A stretch of DNA of 64,000 nucleotides from Bradyrhizobium tropiciagri (GTDB lineage Bacteria > Pseudomonadota > Alphaproteobacteria > Rhizobiales > Xanthobacteraceae), in contig NZ_LFLZ01000001.1 in NCBI RefSeq assembly GCF_001189845.1, positions 186,001 to 250,000 of the forward strand. Reading direction: 5' to 3'. Below the pieces are notes generated by a model. That model did not search any database. It was given only the letters and a program-made list of their open reading frames with translations, and was not told where the DNA came from. This document shows, one piece after another, positions 16,997 to 24,643 of the stretch; positions within the stretch are counted from its first letter, which is position 1, and every line of letters starts with the position of its first letter. The translations under genes were made by a program, and so were the position numbers.

Positions 16997-17269
16997 ATGT
17001 CGAAGCCGCCGCTAGATCCTGACATCGCAGATGTCGCGCCGAACGAGCCGGCGCTGACGGCCTATGACGAACAGCATGTCGTCACGTACATTCGCCTTCT
17101 GCAGGCGGAGAGTGAGGGGGCGGACTGGCGCGATGTGGCTCGAGTGGTCTTGCATATGGATCCGGAGAGAGAGCCGGACCGTGCGCGGAACGCATACCAG
17201 AGTCATCTTGCACGCGCCAAATGGGTGACCGAGCAGGGGCGCCTCTTACGTGACGCCGGCTCAAAATAG
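16997..17269 (+). CDS. Small protein partnered with RovC/DUF2285 regulators
   Basis: A 90-aa protein starting MSKPPLDPDIADVAPNEPAL, with YDEQHVVTYIRLLQAE, ADWRDVARVVLHMDP and SHLARAKWVTEQGRLL. It is a familiar companion in conjugative elements of Alphaproteobacteria, placed just before the DUF6499/DUF2285 regulator and sometimes itself labelled DUF2285. It is helical and probably DNA-binding or regulatory. ATG 16997 is preferred over TTG 16985. Confidence 0.8.
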   Translation: MSKPPLDPDIADVAPNEPALTAYDEQHVVTYIRLLQAESEGADWRDVARVVLHMDPEREPDRARNAYQSHLARAKWVTEQGRLLRDAGSK

Positions 17270-17434
17270 AAGAAAATCGCTGACTAGAGACTTGCAGCCA
17301 AAACTAATTTCTCTCGCTAATCGGTGGTCATTCCCGTGCACCACGTGGTGCCAAATTTGGGGCTTCCTGCAACCCTCTCGTTCATTGCTATTGCGCCGCA
17401 ATCCTTGTTAGCTGCGTGCAATGGGGCGGAAGCA

Positions 17435-18208
17435 ATGCCTGAATTCGACTGGCGGTCGCCGGATTCCTACAAGAGTCTGCAAGACGCCGAAATCACCGAC
17501 ATCGCCTGGGAATGCCTTCGCCGCAATGCGGACTATCGACGCGACTACGAAGTAATGATCGCGACCAGCCCGGACGCGAGGTGACTGCAGAATTCAGGAG
17601 GAGGTGGGGCATCTGCTTTCGCCCATGACCCGCAGAGGTCATTCAACGAGCAGACAATCTTCTGGGCGCCGGAAGTCCTGGCGGCGGTCGTTCCAATCGC
17701 GGTAACCGCTTCGGTTGCCACTCACAAGTCAGCGTCTCAGCCACTGCTCGATCTTGCAGCCGGCAAGGTGCGCCGCGCATCCGACGGCTGGCATGCAGTG
17801 CTGCGTATCGGCGCGGTGGAACACCGTATATGGTCCAAAGAGCCGCCAATGGTCGGCGCTTCATATGCTGCCGAATTGCCTTTTGATGGCGATTTCGACG
17901 CACGTGCCTACGCAGCCCGCCGGCTCTGGCGGACACTGAACGGACGTGCGCCGGGGCCTGCATTTCATCAGTTGTCTGAACAGCGGCGCAAACGCCTGAG
18001 TACTGCGATCCGCGCACTCGACGCGCATAGCGCTGGTGGCAGCTACCGCATCATCGCCGAAGCGCTGTTCGACAAGAGGCGCATCCCTGAGAATGCTTGG
18101 AAAACGCACGATCTGCGCAATCGAACGATCCGTCTGGTGCAAACTGGCCTTGCGCTGATGCGCGGTAGCTATCGCAAGCTTTTACGGCGAGTCCGTAAGG
18201 TCGAATAG
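17435..18208 (+). pseudogene. DUF6499-DUF2285 (RovC-type) transcriptional regulator, frameshifted
   Basis: The N-terminal part (MPEFDWRSPDSYKSLQDAEI to CLRRNADYRRDYEV) is a DUF6499 regulator domain; the part from 17768 (RRASDGWHAVLRIG to TIRLVQTGLALMRGSYRKLL) is a DUF2285/RovC DNA-binding domain. They belong to one protein, but the frame is lost for about 40 bases. After SPDA the codons for VTAEFRRRWGICF continue in the next frame from 17581, and the original frame returns around 17620 (HDPQRSFNEQTIFWAPEVL). This implies a missing base near 17578 and an extra C near 17620. A TGA at 17582 stops translation. It is either recently broken or a sequencing error. RovC-type proteins activate secretion or transfer genes. 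Confidence 0.82.
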
Positions 18209-18219
18209 CTCCTCCGCTC

Positions 18220-18350
18220 AGGGGCTACCGAAAATCCCTGCCTCAATTTTTAGTGTCCTCCTCCGAGAGCCGGTGACGTCCGCTCATATGCTGATGCGCC
18301 CTTCATCGCGCGCTGCAATTCTGGTGTCCTCAAATACCCGATCCGATGGC
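18220..18350. repeat. Left copy of a ~135-base diverged direct repeat flanking an insertion
   Basis: It aligns over its whole length with 20888-21026. Shared blocks include AGGGG-TA-CGAAAATC near the start, CCTCCG-GAGC in the middle, and GCGCGCTG then CTCAAAT-CCCGATCCGATGGC at the end. In the right copy the last block contains the start of the AlpA-like gene; in this copy the corresponding ATG is ATA, so no gene starts here. Confidence 0.75.
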
Positions 18351-18358
18351 CAACACTC

Positions 18359-18919
18359 CTAGGACGCGCGGTTTCGTGCTGCCTTGGCTTCCCTGACGCC
18401 CGTTCCCCGCGCTCTCCCGCGCAAATTGACCCGACTAGCCAGCCAGTCACGCACTTCACCAGCAAAGTCCGAGGGCGCCTTGCGACCGACAGTTCCAGCC
18501 AGATCAGCGATGGTCGTGCTCGCTAATTCGCTGCGCATGCTTTGCTCAGCACGCAACATCAGTGCATGGATTGCGCACACGCCTTCGGTCGACCAGCGCG
18601 GTGCTTTGCGACCAAACACAGCACACTTGCTCCGGATCTCCTGGCATTCGAACAGCGGTTTCTTGCCTTCGATCGCATCCACAACGTCGAGCACGGTGAT
18701 GTGATCGGCCCGTCGCGCGAGAAGATAGCCGCCGCGGATGCCTTCCGAGGCGCGCACGATGCCGGCCTTCTCGAGCTTGGGAAAAATCTTCGCCAAGAAT
18801 GACGGCGAAACTCCTTGGAGTTCTGCCAGGTCGCGGCTGCTTGCCGCTTCCATCCCTGTACCAACCAGCCAGAGCAGGCAGTGCAGCCCATATTCAATGC
18901 CATTCCCGAGATGTGCCAT
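18359..18919 (-). CDS. Rrf2-family transcriptional regulator
   Basis: Protein of 186 aa from ATG 18919 (MAHLGNGIEYGLHCLLWLVG). A winged HTH spans residues ~10-80 (SSRDLAELQGVSPSFLAKIF, then GIVRASEGIRGGYLLAR). Three cysteines (FECQEIRSKCAVF and EGVCAIH) match the Fe-S ligand pattern of Rrf2 sensors such as NsrR and IscR, so it may sense redox or nitric oxide. The C-terminal extension (~145-186) is basic. It lies downstream of, and on the same strand as, an FAD oxidoreductase, its probable target. Both sit inside the repeat-bounded insertion. Confidence 0.88.
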   Translation of the reverse strand: MAHLGNGIEYGLHCLLWLVGTGMEAASSRDLAELQGVSPSFLAKIFPKLEKAGIVRASEGIRGGYLLARRADHITVLDVVDAIEGKKPLFECQEIRSKCAVFGRKAPRWSTEGVCAIHALMLRAEQSMRSELASTTIADLAGTVGRKAPSDFAGEVRDWLASRVNLRGRARGTGVREAKAARNRAS

Positions 18920-19132
18920 AATGCCAACCCTGATTGTCGGTGTTAGGCGCTGCAAGGTTGTCGCCGAACGGCTTGGGAGGTCAGCCACACCGAAACCCGA
19001 GTTGGTCGCGCGCCAGGCGGCCAACCTCCCGCTTGGCTGCGACGCGGACGCCTTCTGTGTCCGCGTCGCCCGGCTTTCACTCCGCCGACGATCATCGGCG
19101 CACGTCGCTTGGTAACGCCGGTGGCAAACGGA

Positions 19133-20341
19133 TCAGGCGACGATGATGCGCCGCGGATCGGCCGCTGCCAGCGCCTCCGCACGATCGGCGCTAGGAGGAT
19201 AGATCCAGACCGTATTGATCGTGTGTTTGAGTGCCTTGGCGTCGGCACCTTCCATCTTGACCTCGCGATCCCACCCTTCGGTATAGACCGCGCCCCACGG
19301 ACCTAGATCAAGGCAAGTCACGTATTTCGGCTGGCTATAGGGAATGCAGGGGATTCCGAGCAGCGACGCGGCGACATTGTGACCAGCCGAGCGGCCCAGG
19401 TTCGAGGCGTGCTGGCAGGACATCAGCGTATGGTTGCCGTCGTCATCAGTCGCAGCGCGCGCCACGTCGCCCGTCGCGAAGATTCGCTCGGTGCCGGGCA
19501 CGAAAAGGTTTCGATCGACATGCAGCCGCCCGAGCCCGTCTCTCTGTCCAGGAATCTGTGCGGTCAGCGGGCTCGCGCGGAGGCCACCGATCCAGATGAC
19601 TGTCTTGGCGTCGATGCGTTCGCCGGTCTCGGTGGTGGCACCCTCGGCATCGACCGATGTGACGGCCGCGCCGAGCTTCCATTCCACGCCGAGTTCCTCA
19701 AGCGCCTTGGTGATGACGGGACGAGGGCCGGGTCCAAGGTCCGGTCCGATATCATTTGCCCGCTCCACGATGACGACGCGGACTTTGGTATCGGCGCCTA
19801 GCGCGTCGCGCAGACGTGCGGGCATCTCCGCCGCCACCTCGATGCCAGTGAAGCCGCCCCCTGCCACCACAACCGTATTACGGGCCGGCGTGTCGGGCAG
19901 CCTGGCGAGGTTTTTGATGTGGGCCTCCAGCTCCGCGGCCTCGCCGAGCTGATCGACGCTGAAGCTGTGTTCGAGCAGGCCTGGGATCTTCGGACGAAAC
20001 AACCGGCTGCCAGTCGCAAGAACAAGCCGATCATAACCGAGTGTTGACCTGGAGCCATCAGTCGACACGACATCGACTTCATGCTTGTCGGAACGGATTG
20101 CCTCGACTGTCCCCTGAATGAAGCGAACGCCGACGGCGTTGAATATCTCCATGAGCGGGGCTTTCATTTCGCCCGCGCCGGCTTCGTACAGTCGCGGACG
20201 AACGTGCAATTCCGGTTGGGGGGCGATCAGCACGACTTCGACCTCATCGGACTTTCTGTGTTCGTTGAGGACGCGCGCTGCGCCGAGGGCACTCCACATT
20301 CCGGCAAAGCCGGCACCGACAATCAAGATTCTCTGCGTCAC
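19133..20341 (-). CDS. NAD(P)/FAD-dependent oxidoreductase, NDH-2-like
   Basis: Flavoprotein of 402 aa. The FAD-binding motif ILIVGAGFAGMWSALGAARV is at the N-terminus, the NAD(P)-binding motif VVVAGGGFTGIEVAAEM near residue 160, and the second FAD contact ERIFATGDVARA near 300. The pyridine nucleotide-disulphide fold resembles type II NADH dehydrogenases. No CxxxxC redox pair is seen, so it is not a disulphide reductase. The C-terminus lacks an obvious membrane helix. Cargo gene between the diverged direct repeats, beside an Rrf2 sensor. Confidence 0.87.
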   Translation of the reverse strand: MTQRILIVGAGFAGMWSALGAARVLNEHRKSDEVEVVLIAPQPELHVRPRLYEAGAGEMKAPLMEIFNAVGVRFIQGTVEAIRSDKHEVDVVSTDGSRSTLGYDRLVLATGSRLFRPKIPGLLEHSFSVDQLGEAAELEAHIKNLARLPDTPARNTVVVAGGGFTGIEVAAEMPARLRDALGADTKVRVVIVERANDIGPDLGPGPRPVITKALEELGVEWKLGAAVTSVDAEGATTETGERIDAKTVIWIGGLRASPLTAQIPGQRDGLGRLHVDRNLFVPGTERIFATGDVARAATDDDGNHTLMSCQHASNLGRSAGHNVAASLLGIPCIPYSQPKYVTCLDLGPWGAVYTEGWDREVKMEGADAKALKHTINTVWIYPPSADRAEALAAADPRRIIVA

Positions 20342-20415
20342 TTCAATCTTCCTTTCTAGTTGTGGATATTTTCGCGGTGACCTGATGTCGATCGAGGCCG
20401 CCGGAAACCAAGGAG

Positions 20416-20781
20416 CTAGGCGGGGCGCTCGCTGGCGTGGCCGTGCCGCTCAATTTTCTTTGTGGGGGATCGATCACGGGTCGCCGCGCGAAACTTCCGC
20501 CGGCTCGCGAGCCACGAGCTCACGTCGCGGGCCAAGGCTCGAAGCGCCTTGCGGTTCAGGACTCGTGCGATGTCTCTAATGATCGAACGAGCCAGTTCGT
20601 CCCGCATGCTTCTCTCGGCCCGCAGCAGGATGGCATGAACGTTGCGCACGTCGTCAGCCGGCTCGCCTTCCAGGCGGGCGTATGACCCGCTTTGGGTGAT
20701 GTCGCGCGTGCTCAGGGGCTCTGCGCGCGGCTCAAGTAGCCACCGAAGACTGTATTCGTGATCTGATCTCGTGTGTATCAT
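20416..20781 (-). pseudogene. Truncated Rrf2-like gene remnant
   Basis: The C-terminal ~75 residues (VHAILLRAERSMRDELARSI to DVSSWLASRRKF) align with the tail of the intact Rrf2 regulator at 18359-18919 (IHALMLRAEQSMRSELASTT to EVRDWLASRVNL). The N-terminus keeps only YSLRWLLEPRAEPLSTRD, matching YGLHCLLWLVGTGMEAASSRD. The recognition helix, wing and cysteine region are gone, which fits an internal deletion. It still has an open frame of 121 aa, so a short product cannot be excluded. Confidence 0.65.
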
Positions 20782-20887
20782 AACACGGATCATAATAGTC
20801 TGCGTTAATGTTTGCAACCCCGATGCCTCGCTGATGCGCGATGGTGATCGCAGGATTTTGCGACCGCATGGGCAGCGCCCTGGGTTG

Positions 20888-21026
20888 AGGGGTATCGAAA
20901 ATCGCCCCCTCGATATTCGGCATCCACCTCCGGGAGCGCTCTTCTCCATAATGACCGCGAACACGCCCGCGCCGCCATTCGTAGCGCGCTGTCATCCCGG
21001 AGTTCTCAAATGCCCGATCCGATGGC
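20888..21026. repeat. Right copy of the ~135-base direct repeat
   Basis: Partner of 18220-18350. This copy leads directly into the AlpA-like gene and probably represents the native leader of that gene, because in related elements the DUF2285 regulator is followed closely by the AlpA gene. Confidence 0.75.
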
Positions 21027-21291
21027 TGGTCTGCCACCGCGCTTTCTGCGTACGCCGGAGGCGGCCCGTTATCTCGGCCTTTCCGGTCGCACACTCGAGA
21101 AGCACCGGACGTACGGCACCGGGCCGACATATCGCAAGATTGGCGGGCGCGTCATCTACGCGCTGGAGGACCTGAAGGCCTGGGCCGATCTCGGCGCCAA
21201 AACGTCGACTTCCGATCCCGGCAAGGGGACCGTGCTGCCAGCCAAGAAACACCCGACGCTGCGCCCGTATGCGGGCCAGGAACGTCGCTGA
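21010..21291 (+). CDS. AlpA/MerR-like helix-turn-helix protein
   Basis: A 93-aa protein with an excisionase-type winged HTH: RFLRTPEAARYLGLSGRTLE, then KHRTYGTGPTYRKIGGRVIY and ALEDLKAWAD. Such proteins precede repA in these elements and may regulate excision or replication. ATG 21010 (MPDPMAG) or ATG 21022 could be used. The basic tail ends KKHPTLRPYAGQERR. Confidence 0.88.
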   Translation: MPDPMAGLPPRFLRTPEAARYLGLSGRTLEKHRTYGTGPTYRKIGGRVIYALEDLKAWADLGAKTSTSDPGKGTVLPAKKHPTLRPYAGQERR

Positions 21292-21312
21292 TGTCAGCCC
21301 GAGTGCAGTGAA

Positions 21313-22194
21313 ATGCGACGCAAACAGCATTCGGAGCGCGATCAGCTCGAACTCTTTCGGGCGTTGCCCGGCGATCTCGCGCCGCGCGACGCGCAGGATT
21401 TGATGGCCTATCCGTTCTTTTCCCTCGCCAAATCGAAGCGGGTCGTGCCGATCGATTTCCGTGCGGGTGCAATCGCGATTCGTGTCGAAGCAGTGCCGGA
21501 GCACGGCATGGCAACGATTTGGGATGCCGACGTTCTCATTTGGGCAGCGTCGCAGATCGTTGAAGCCCGTGACGCTGGCCTGAAGACATCGCGGCTGATG
21601 GCGGCAACGCCATACGAGATTCTGACGTTCGTTGGCCGCAGCACCAGCGCACGCGACTATGATCGCCTGAAGGCGGGTCTCGACAGGCTGCAGTCAACCA
21701 CCGTGCAGACGTCGATCCGCCAGCCGGCAGAACGACGACGTCATCGCTTTTCCTGGATCAACGAGTGGAAGGAGACGACGGATGCCAGCGGCCGACCGCT
21801 TGGCATCGAACTGATCCTGCCGGATTGGTTCTATGCCGGTGTCCTGGACGATGCGCTCGTGCTCACAATTGACCGCGAGTATTTCGATCTGACGGGTGGA
21901 CTTGAGCGCTGGCTCTATCGGCTCGCCCGCAAGCACGGCGGTCATCAGGACGGTGGCTGGAGTTTCGATTTTCTCTACCTGCACACCAAGTCCGGCAGCC
22001 TGTCGCCGCTCAAGCATTTTGCCTACGACCTGCGCGAAATCGTCCGGCGGCAGACGCTGCCCGGCTATCGGCTCGTGATCACCCATGACAGGCGGGGCGT
22101 CGAGCGTCTGAACTTCTCACCCGTTCTCGTTGATCCGCTGACGCACCGCTTGCGCAAGCGCGGTCTCTTGCCGCCGAGTGGAGATAACCTGTGA
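21313..22194 (+). CDS. repA: Replication initiator protein A
   Basis: Initiator of 293 aa of the RepA family (PF10134) that starts replication of excised conjugative elements. Recognisable parts are DLMAYPFFSLAKSKR, ATIWDADVLIWAASQI, ATPYEILTFVGRST, RHRFSWINEWKE and ERWLYRLARKHGG, a winged-helix DNA-binding arrangement. Start 21313 is used. Three iterons begin 6 bases after the stop, so initiator and origin are adjacent. Its presence means the element, if integrated, can probably replicate after excision. Confidence 0.93.
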   Translation: MRRKQHSERDQLELFRALPGDLAPRDAQDLMAYPFFSLAKSKRVVPIDFRAGAIAIRVEAVPEHGMATIWDADVLIWAASQIVEARDAGLKTSRLMAATPYEILTFVGRSTSARDYDRLKAGLDRLQSTTVQTSIRQPAERRRHRFSWINEWKETTDASGRPLGIELILPDWFYAGVLDDALVLTIDREYFDLTGGLERWLYRLARKHGGHQDGGWSFDFLYLHTKSGSLSPLKHFAYDLREIVRRQTLPGYRLVITHDRRGVERLNFSPVLVDPLTHRLRKRGLLPPSGDNL

Positions 22195-22199
22195 ATCAG

Positions 22200-22264
22200 C
22201 TCGTGCTATCGGGGACCACAACCCTCGTGCCATCGGGGACCGGATCCTCGTGCTATCGGGGACC
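22200..22264. repeat. Three iterons next to repA (putative origin)
   Basis: An 18-base direct repeat, CTCGTGCTATCGGGGACC, occurs at 22200-22217 and 22247-22264, and with one change (GCC for GCT) at 22224-22241. Spacings are 24 and 23 bases, about two helical turns each, as expected for RepA-binding iterons. Confidence 0.85.
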
Positions 22265-22507
22265 AGAAACCGGCTTAAGTATCTGTTCTCTCGGGAATTC
22301 CAGCCTCCGTAACTTTCCTAACCTGAAATCCTTCGGATTTCTTCTAACGGACCGCGCGATCCGTCCCGTTGGGAATTGTCGGCTTGGTCCAGGTGCGAAA
22401 GAAAGCACGAGCGTCTCCACCACGCCGCGGCTGAGGCGTGTGAACGCAGCACAGCAGTTGGGCCCGATCATCCAATTCGTCGAGCATCTGGAACGCAGGA
22501 GAGATGC
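22265..22507. other. Intergenic region where parA is expected
   Basis: No gene of the expected ParA type is present between the iterons and DUF2840. The stretch holds the perfect hairpin GAAATCC-TTC-GGATTTC (22325-22341) and a second inverted repeat ACGGA...TCCGT (22347-22364). It may be part of the origin or mark a deletion. Confidence 0.55.
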
Positions 22508-22972
22508 ATGAGCGATCTCACGCAGGTCGAGGTCCTGTGGCTCGAGAAGCGCATCGAGAACCGGATCCGCTTTGGCCGCGCTGTCGACGAGAAGAACCTG
22601 GATGGCCATCGACGCGTCCTGTCGTTCGTCCCCGGCAGCATCTTTGCCTTTGTCCGCTGGACCTCCAACGACTTTGGGACGGTCGTGTCGCGGATCGACA
22701 TTCTGCGCGCGGTCAAGCCAGGGCAGCGTTGCTCAACAGTTCCGTATGTGAAACCCGGCGGCGAAATCCTGCTGCGGCTTTCGGGCTGGCCGAAGGTCGA
22801 GCGGGTGCTGCAACTGATCGACGGCGTAGAGGCGCTTGGAATCAATCCCGCGGACGCCGCGCCCGACTACTGGCATCACGTCCACAACCGTCTCTCTGTC
22901 AACGAAACTCCACGCGCCTATACAAGGTCGCGCCACCAGGCGTGGCTTCATCGGCAGCGGGTGGCGCCATGA
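22508..22972 (+). CDS. DUF2840 family protein
   Basis: Protein of 154 aa with the DUF2840 pattern: LTQVEVLWLEKRIENRIRFG, VLSFVPGSIFAFVRW, ILRAVKPGQRCSTVPYVKPG and RVLQLIDGVEALGINP. It is always found in this conjugation gene cluster, but no function is known. It starts the transfer operon here, and its stop overlaps the ATG of traF (ATGA). Confidence 0.9.
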   Translation: MSDLTQVEVLWLEKRIENRIRFGRAVDEKNLDGHRRVLSFVPGSIFAFVRWTSNDFGTVVSRIDILRAVKPGQRCSTVPYVKPGGEILLRLSGWPKVERVLQLIDGVEALGINPADAAPDYWHHVHNRLSVNETPRAYTRSRHQAWLHRQRVAP

Positions 22973-23481
22973 CTGCCCGATGTTCAACACTCGCCGGCAT
23001 GGCTGGCGGCGTCGCCACGCTCATCGCCTCGATTATCACGGAGCCGCTCCCAGCTTATGTTTGGAACGCCTCGCAAAGCGTCCCGCCGGGCCTCTATCGC
23101 GTGCAGTCGACGGACAAGCGATACGTTACCGAGCTTGTCGCCGTCCGACCGCCTGAACCGCTCGCAACCTTTCTCGATCTCAACGGCTATTTGCCGATCG
23201 GGGTGCCGATGCTGAAGCGTGTCTTGGCGCTTCCCGGGCAAACCGTCTGCCGGCACGGGTTCACGATAACGGTCGACGCTATTGAAATGGGTGAAGCGCG
23301 GGAGCTTGACAGCCGCGGCCGGCGCTTACCTGCGTGGGAGGGCTGCGACGTCGTCGGGGAGGGCGAACTCTTTCTCATGAACTGGCAATCCGCGGATTCC
23401 CTTGATGGCCGTTATTTCGGAGTGGTGCCGTCGTCGGCCGTGTTCGGCCGTGCGATTCCAGTGTGGACCCGGGAGGAGTGA
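22969..23481 (+). CDS. traF: Conjugal transfer signal peptidase, S26 family
   Basis: Protein of 170 aa with an N-terminal membrane helix (residues ~8-26). TraF processes, and for TrbC circularises, the pilin subunit in RP4-type systems. The usual catalytic Ser segment corresponds to WNASQSVPPGLYRV, and the Lys segment to GVPMLKRVLALPGQTVCRHG. The C-terminus has the usual GYFGVVP-type motif (DGRYFGVVPSSAVFGRAIPV). It overlaps DUF2840 upstream and the transglycosylase downstream (GTGA). Confidence 0.9.
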   Translation: MTARCSTLAGMAGGVATLIASIITEPLPAYVWNASQSVPPGLYRVQSTDKRYVTELVAVRPPEPLATFLDLNGYLPIGVPMLKRVLALPGQTVCRHGFTITVDAIEMGEARELDSRGRRLPAWEGCDVVGEGELFLMNWQSADSLDGRYFGVVPSSAVFGRAIPVWTREE

Positions 23482-24386
23482 TCGTGCCTGATTCCCGCTG
23501 TCGACCAGCCATTCCTCTGTTCGATCGGTGGCTGCACCATTCCTCCGTCCCGACCTGGGTCAGCAATGCCGTCGCGCGCAGCGGCTGTCCAGGGCGGCCG
23601 CAAGGCCGGCGCAAAGCAGCTTCACCCTGGACGGCCGCGAGAACGGCGGCATGCCTTCATATATTCGGGACGTTAGCCTGCATTGCTCTCGCTATACTGC
23701 CGTTTGCGACGGCGCATGCGCAAAACGCTTGCACGGAGGGCGTCTCATCGTCGCATCAAGGTCGCCCCCTTGCAGACGGTCCCTTTGCGGCGTTCATTTC
23801 GGAAGCGTCCCTCCGATTTGGCGTTCCGGAGCACTGGATCAACGCAATTTTGCGAATTGAAAGTGATGGTGACGTGCGCGCCAGATCGCCGAAGGGAGCG
23901 ATGGGTTTGATGCAGATCATGCCCGGGACCTGGTCCGAGCTTCGCCTTCGCTACCATCTCGGTTCAGATCCATTCGATCCCTGCGCCAGCATTCTCGCTG
24001 GCGCAGCCTATTTGAGGGAATTGTACGATCGATACGGTTCACCGGGTTTTCTGGCTGCCTACAATGCCGGTCCCGCCCGCTATGACGAGCATCTCGCCGG
24101 CCGGCAATTACCTGCGGAAACGCAAATCTATGTGACAAGGCTTGCTCCTTTGATTGCGGGCCGAGAGCCTTGCAACACGACGCCGGCAACGGACGTTCGT
24201 ACGCGGCCTTGGACGAAAGCTCCGCTATTTGCCGTGCGGACCGAACGTAATCTCGTCGCACGGCTTGTGCCGACCATGCGTCCTTCGAACAGCAGATCGA
24301 CCGTGACTCCTGTGCGTCGGACCACTGCAATCATGTCCCAGGGCGATGGTCTGTTTGTTGTGCGATCGCGGGCTGGAGCGTCGTAG
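23478..24386 (+). CDS. Lytic transglycosylase, SLT domain
   Basis: Peptidoglycan-cleaving enzyme of about 302 aa that opens the wall for the transfer channel. A long N-terminal segment ends in a hydrophobic signal or anchor (IFGTLACIALAILPFATAHA). The SLT domain follows: NAILRIESDGDVRARSPKGA (catalytic Glu), GLMQIMPGTW and AAYNAGPARYDEH. GTG 23478 overlaps the traF stop; GTG 23484 is an alternative. The C-terminal ~60 residues are basic and unique. Confidence 0.9.
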   Translation: MIVPDSRCRPAIPLFDRWLHHSSVPTWVSNAVARSGCPGRPQGRRKAASPWTAARTAACLHIFGTLACIALAILPFATAHAQNACTEGVSSSHQGRPLADGPFAAFISEASLRFGVPEHWINAILRIESDGDVRARSPKGAMGLMQIMPGTWSELRLRYHLGSDPFDPCASILAGAAYLRELYDRYGSPGFLAAYNAGPARYDEHLAGRQLPAETQIYVTRLAPLIAGREPCNTTPATDVRTRPWTKAPLFAVRTERNLVARLVPTMRPSNSRSTVTPVRRTTAIMSQGDGLFVVRSRAGAS

Positions 24387-24643
24387 TGATGATGAGAGTA
24401 GTCTGGCGCATTGTGGCGTGGGTGAGAATAGAACTGGCGGAGGGGCGAGGGCAGTGGGCAGGCACGACAGCAGGACGGCGAGATAAAAGGGGCTCGCCGG
24501 TCGAACCGCAAGCCATTGACATGGCTTGGGCTCCGGCGTGCCGGTCGGTCGGGGCGCGTGCCGCGCTTTGGATTTTGGTGAATGCAATCAAAGGCGTTTT
24601 CGGCACGGTGTGCGCTCTTGCTTGCTGGGGGGCCTGGCCATGA
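24386..24643 (+). CDS. Possible small protein between transglycosylase and relaxase
   Basis: An open frame of 85 aa, starting GTG 24386 (or ATG 24389) and stopping in an ATGA overlap with the relaxase. It has a hydrophobic C-terminal stretch (ALWILVNAIKGVFGTVCALA), which could be a membrane segment. No family is recognised. The overlaps at both ends favour a real coupled gene, but similar clusters do not always have one. Confidence 0.4.
   Translation: MMMRVVWRIVAWVRIELAEGRGQWAGTTAGRRDKRGSPVEPQAIDMAWAPACRSVGARAALWILVNAIKGVFGTVCALACWGAWP

Noticed and set aside
22200..22264. CRISPR-like array
   Set aside because: Only three 18-base units with 5-6 base spacers; these are iterons next to repA.
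22504..23481. One 325-aa protein spanning this region
   Set aside because: The first ~155 residues are an out-of-frame shadow of DUF2840. The real gene in this frame is traF, starting at 22969.
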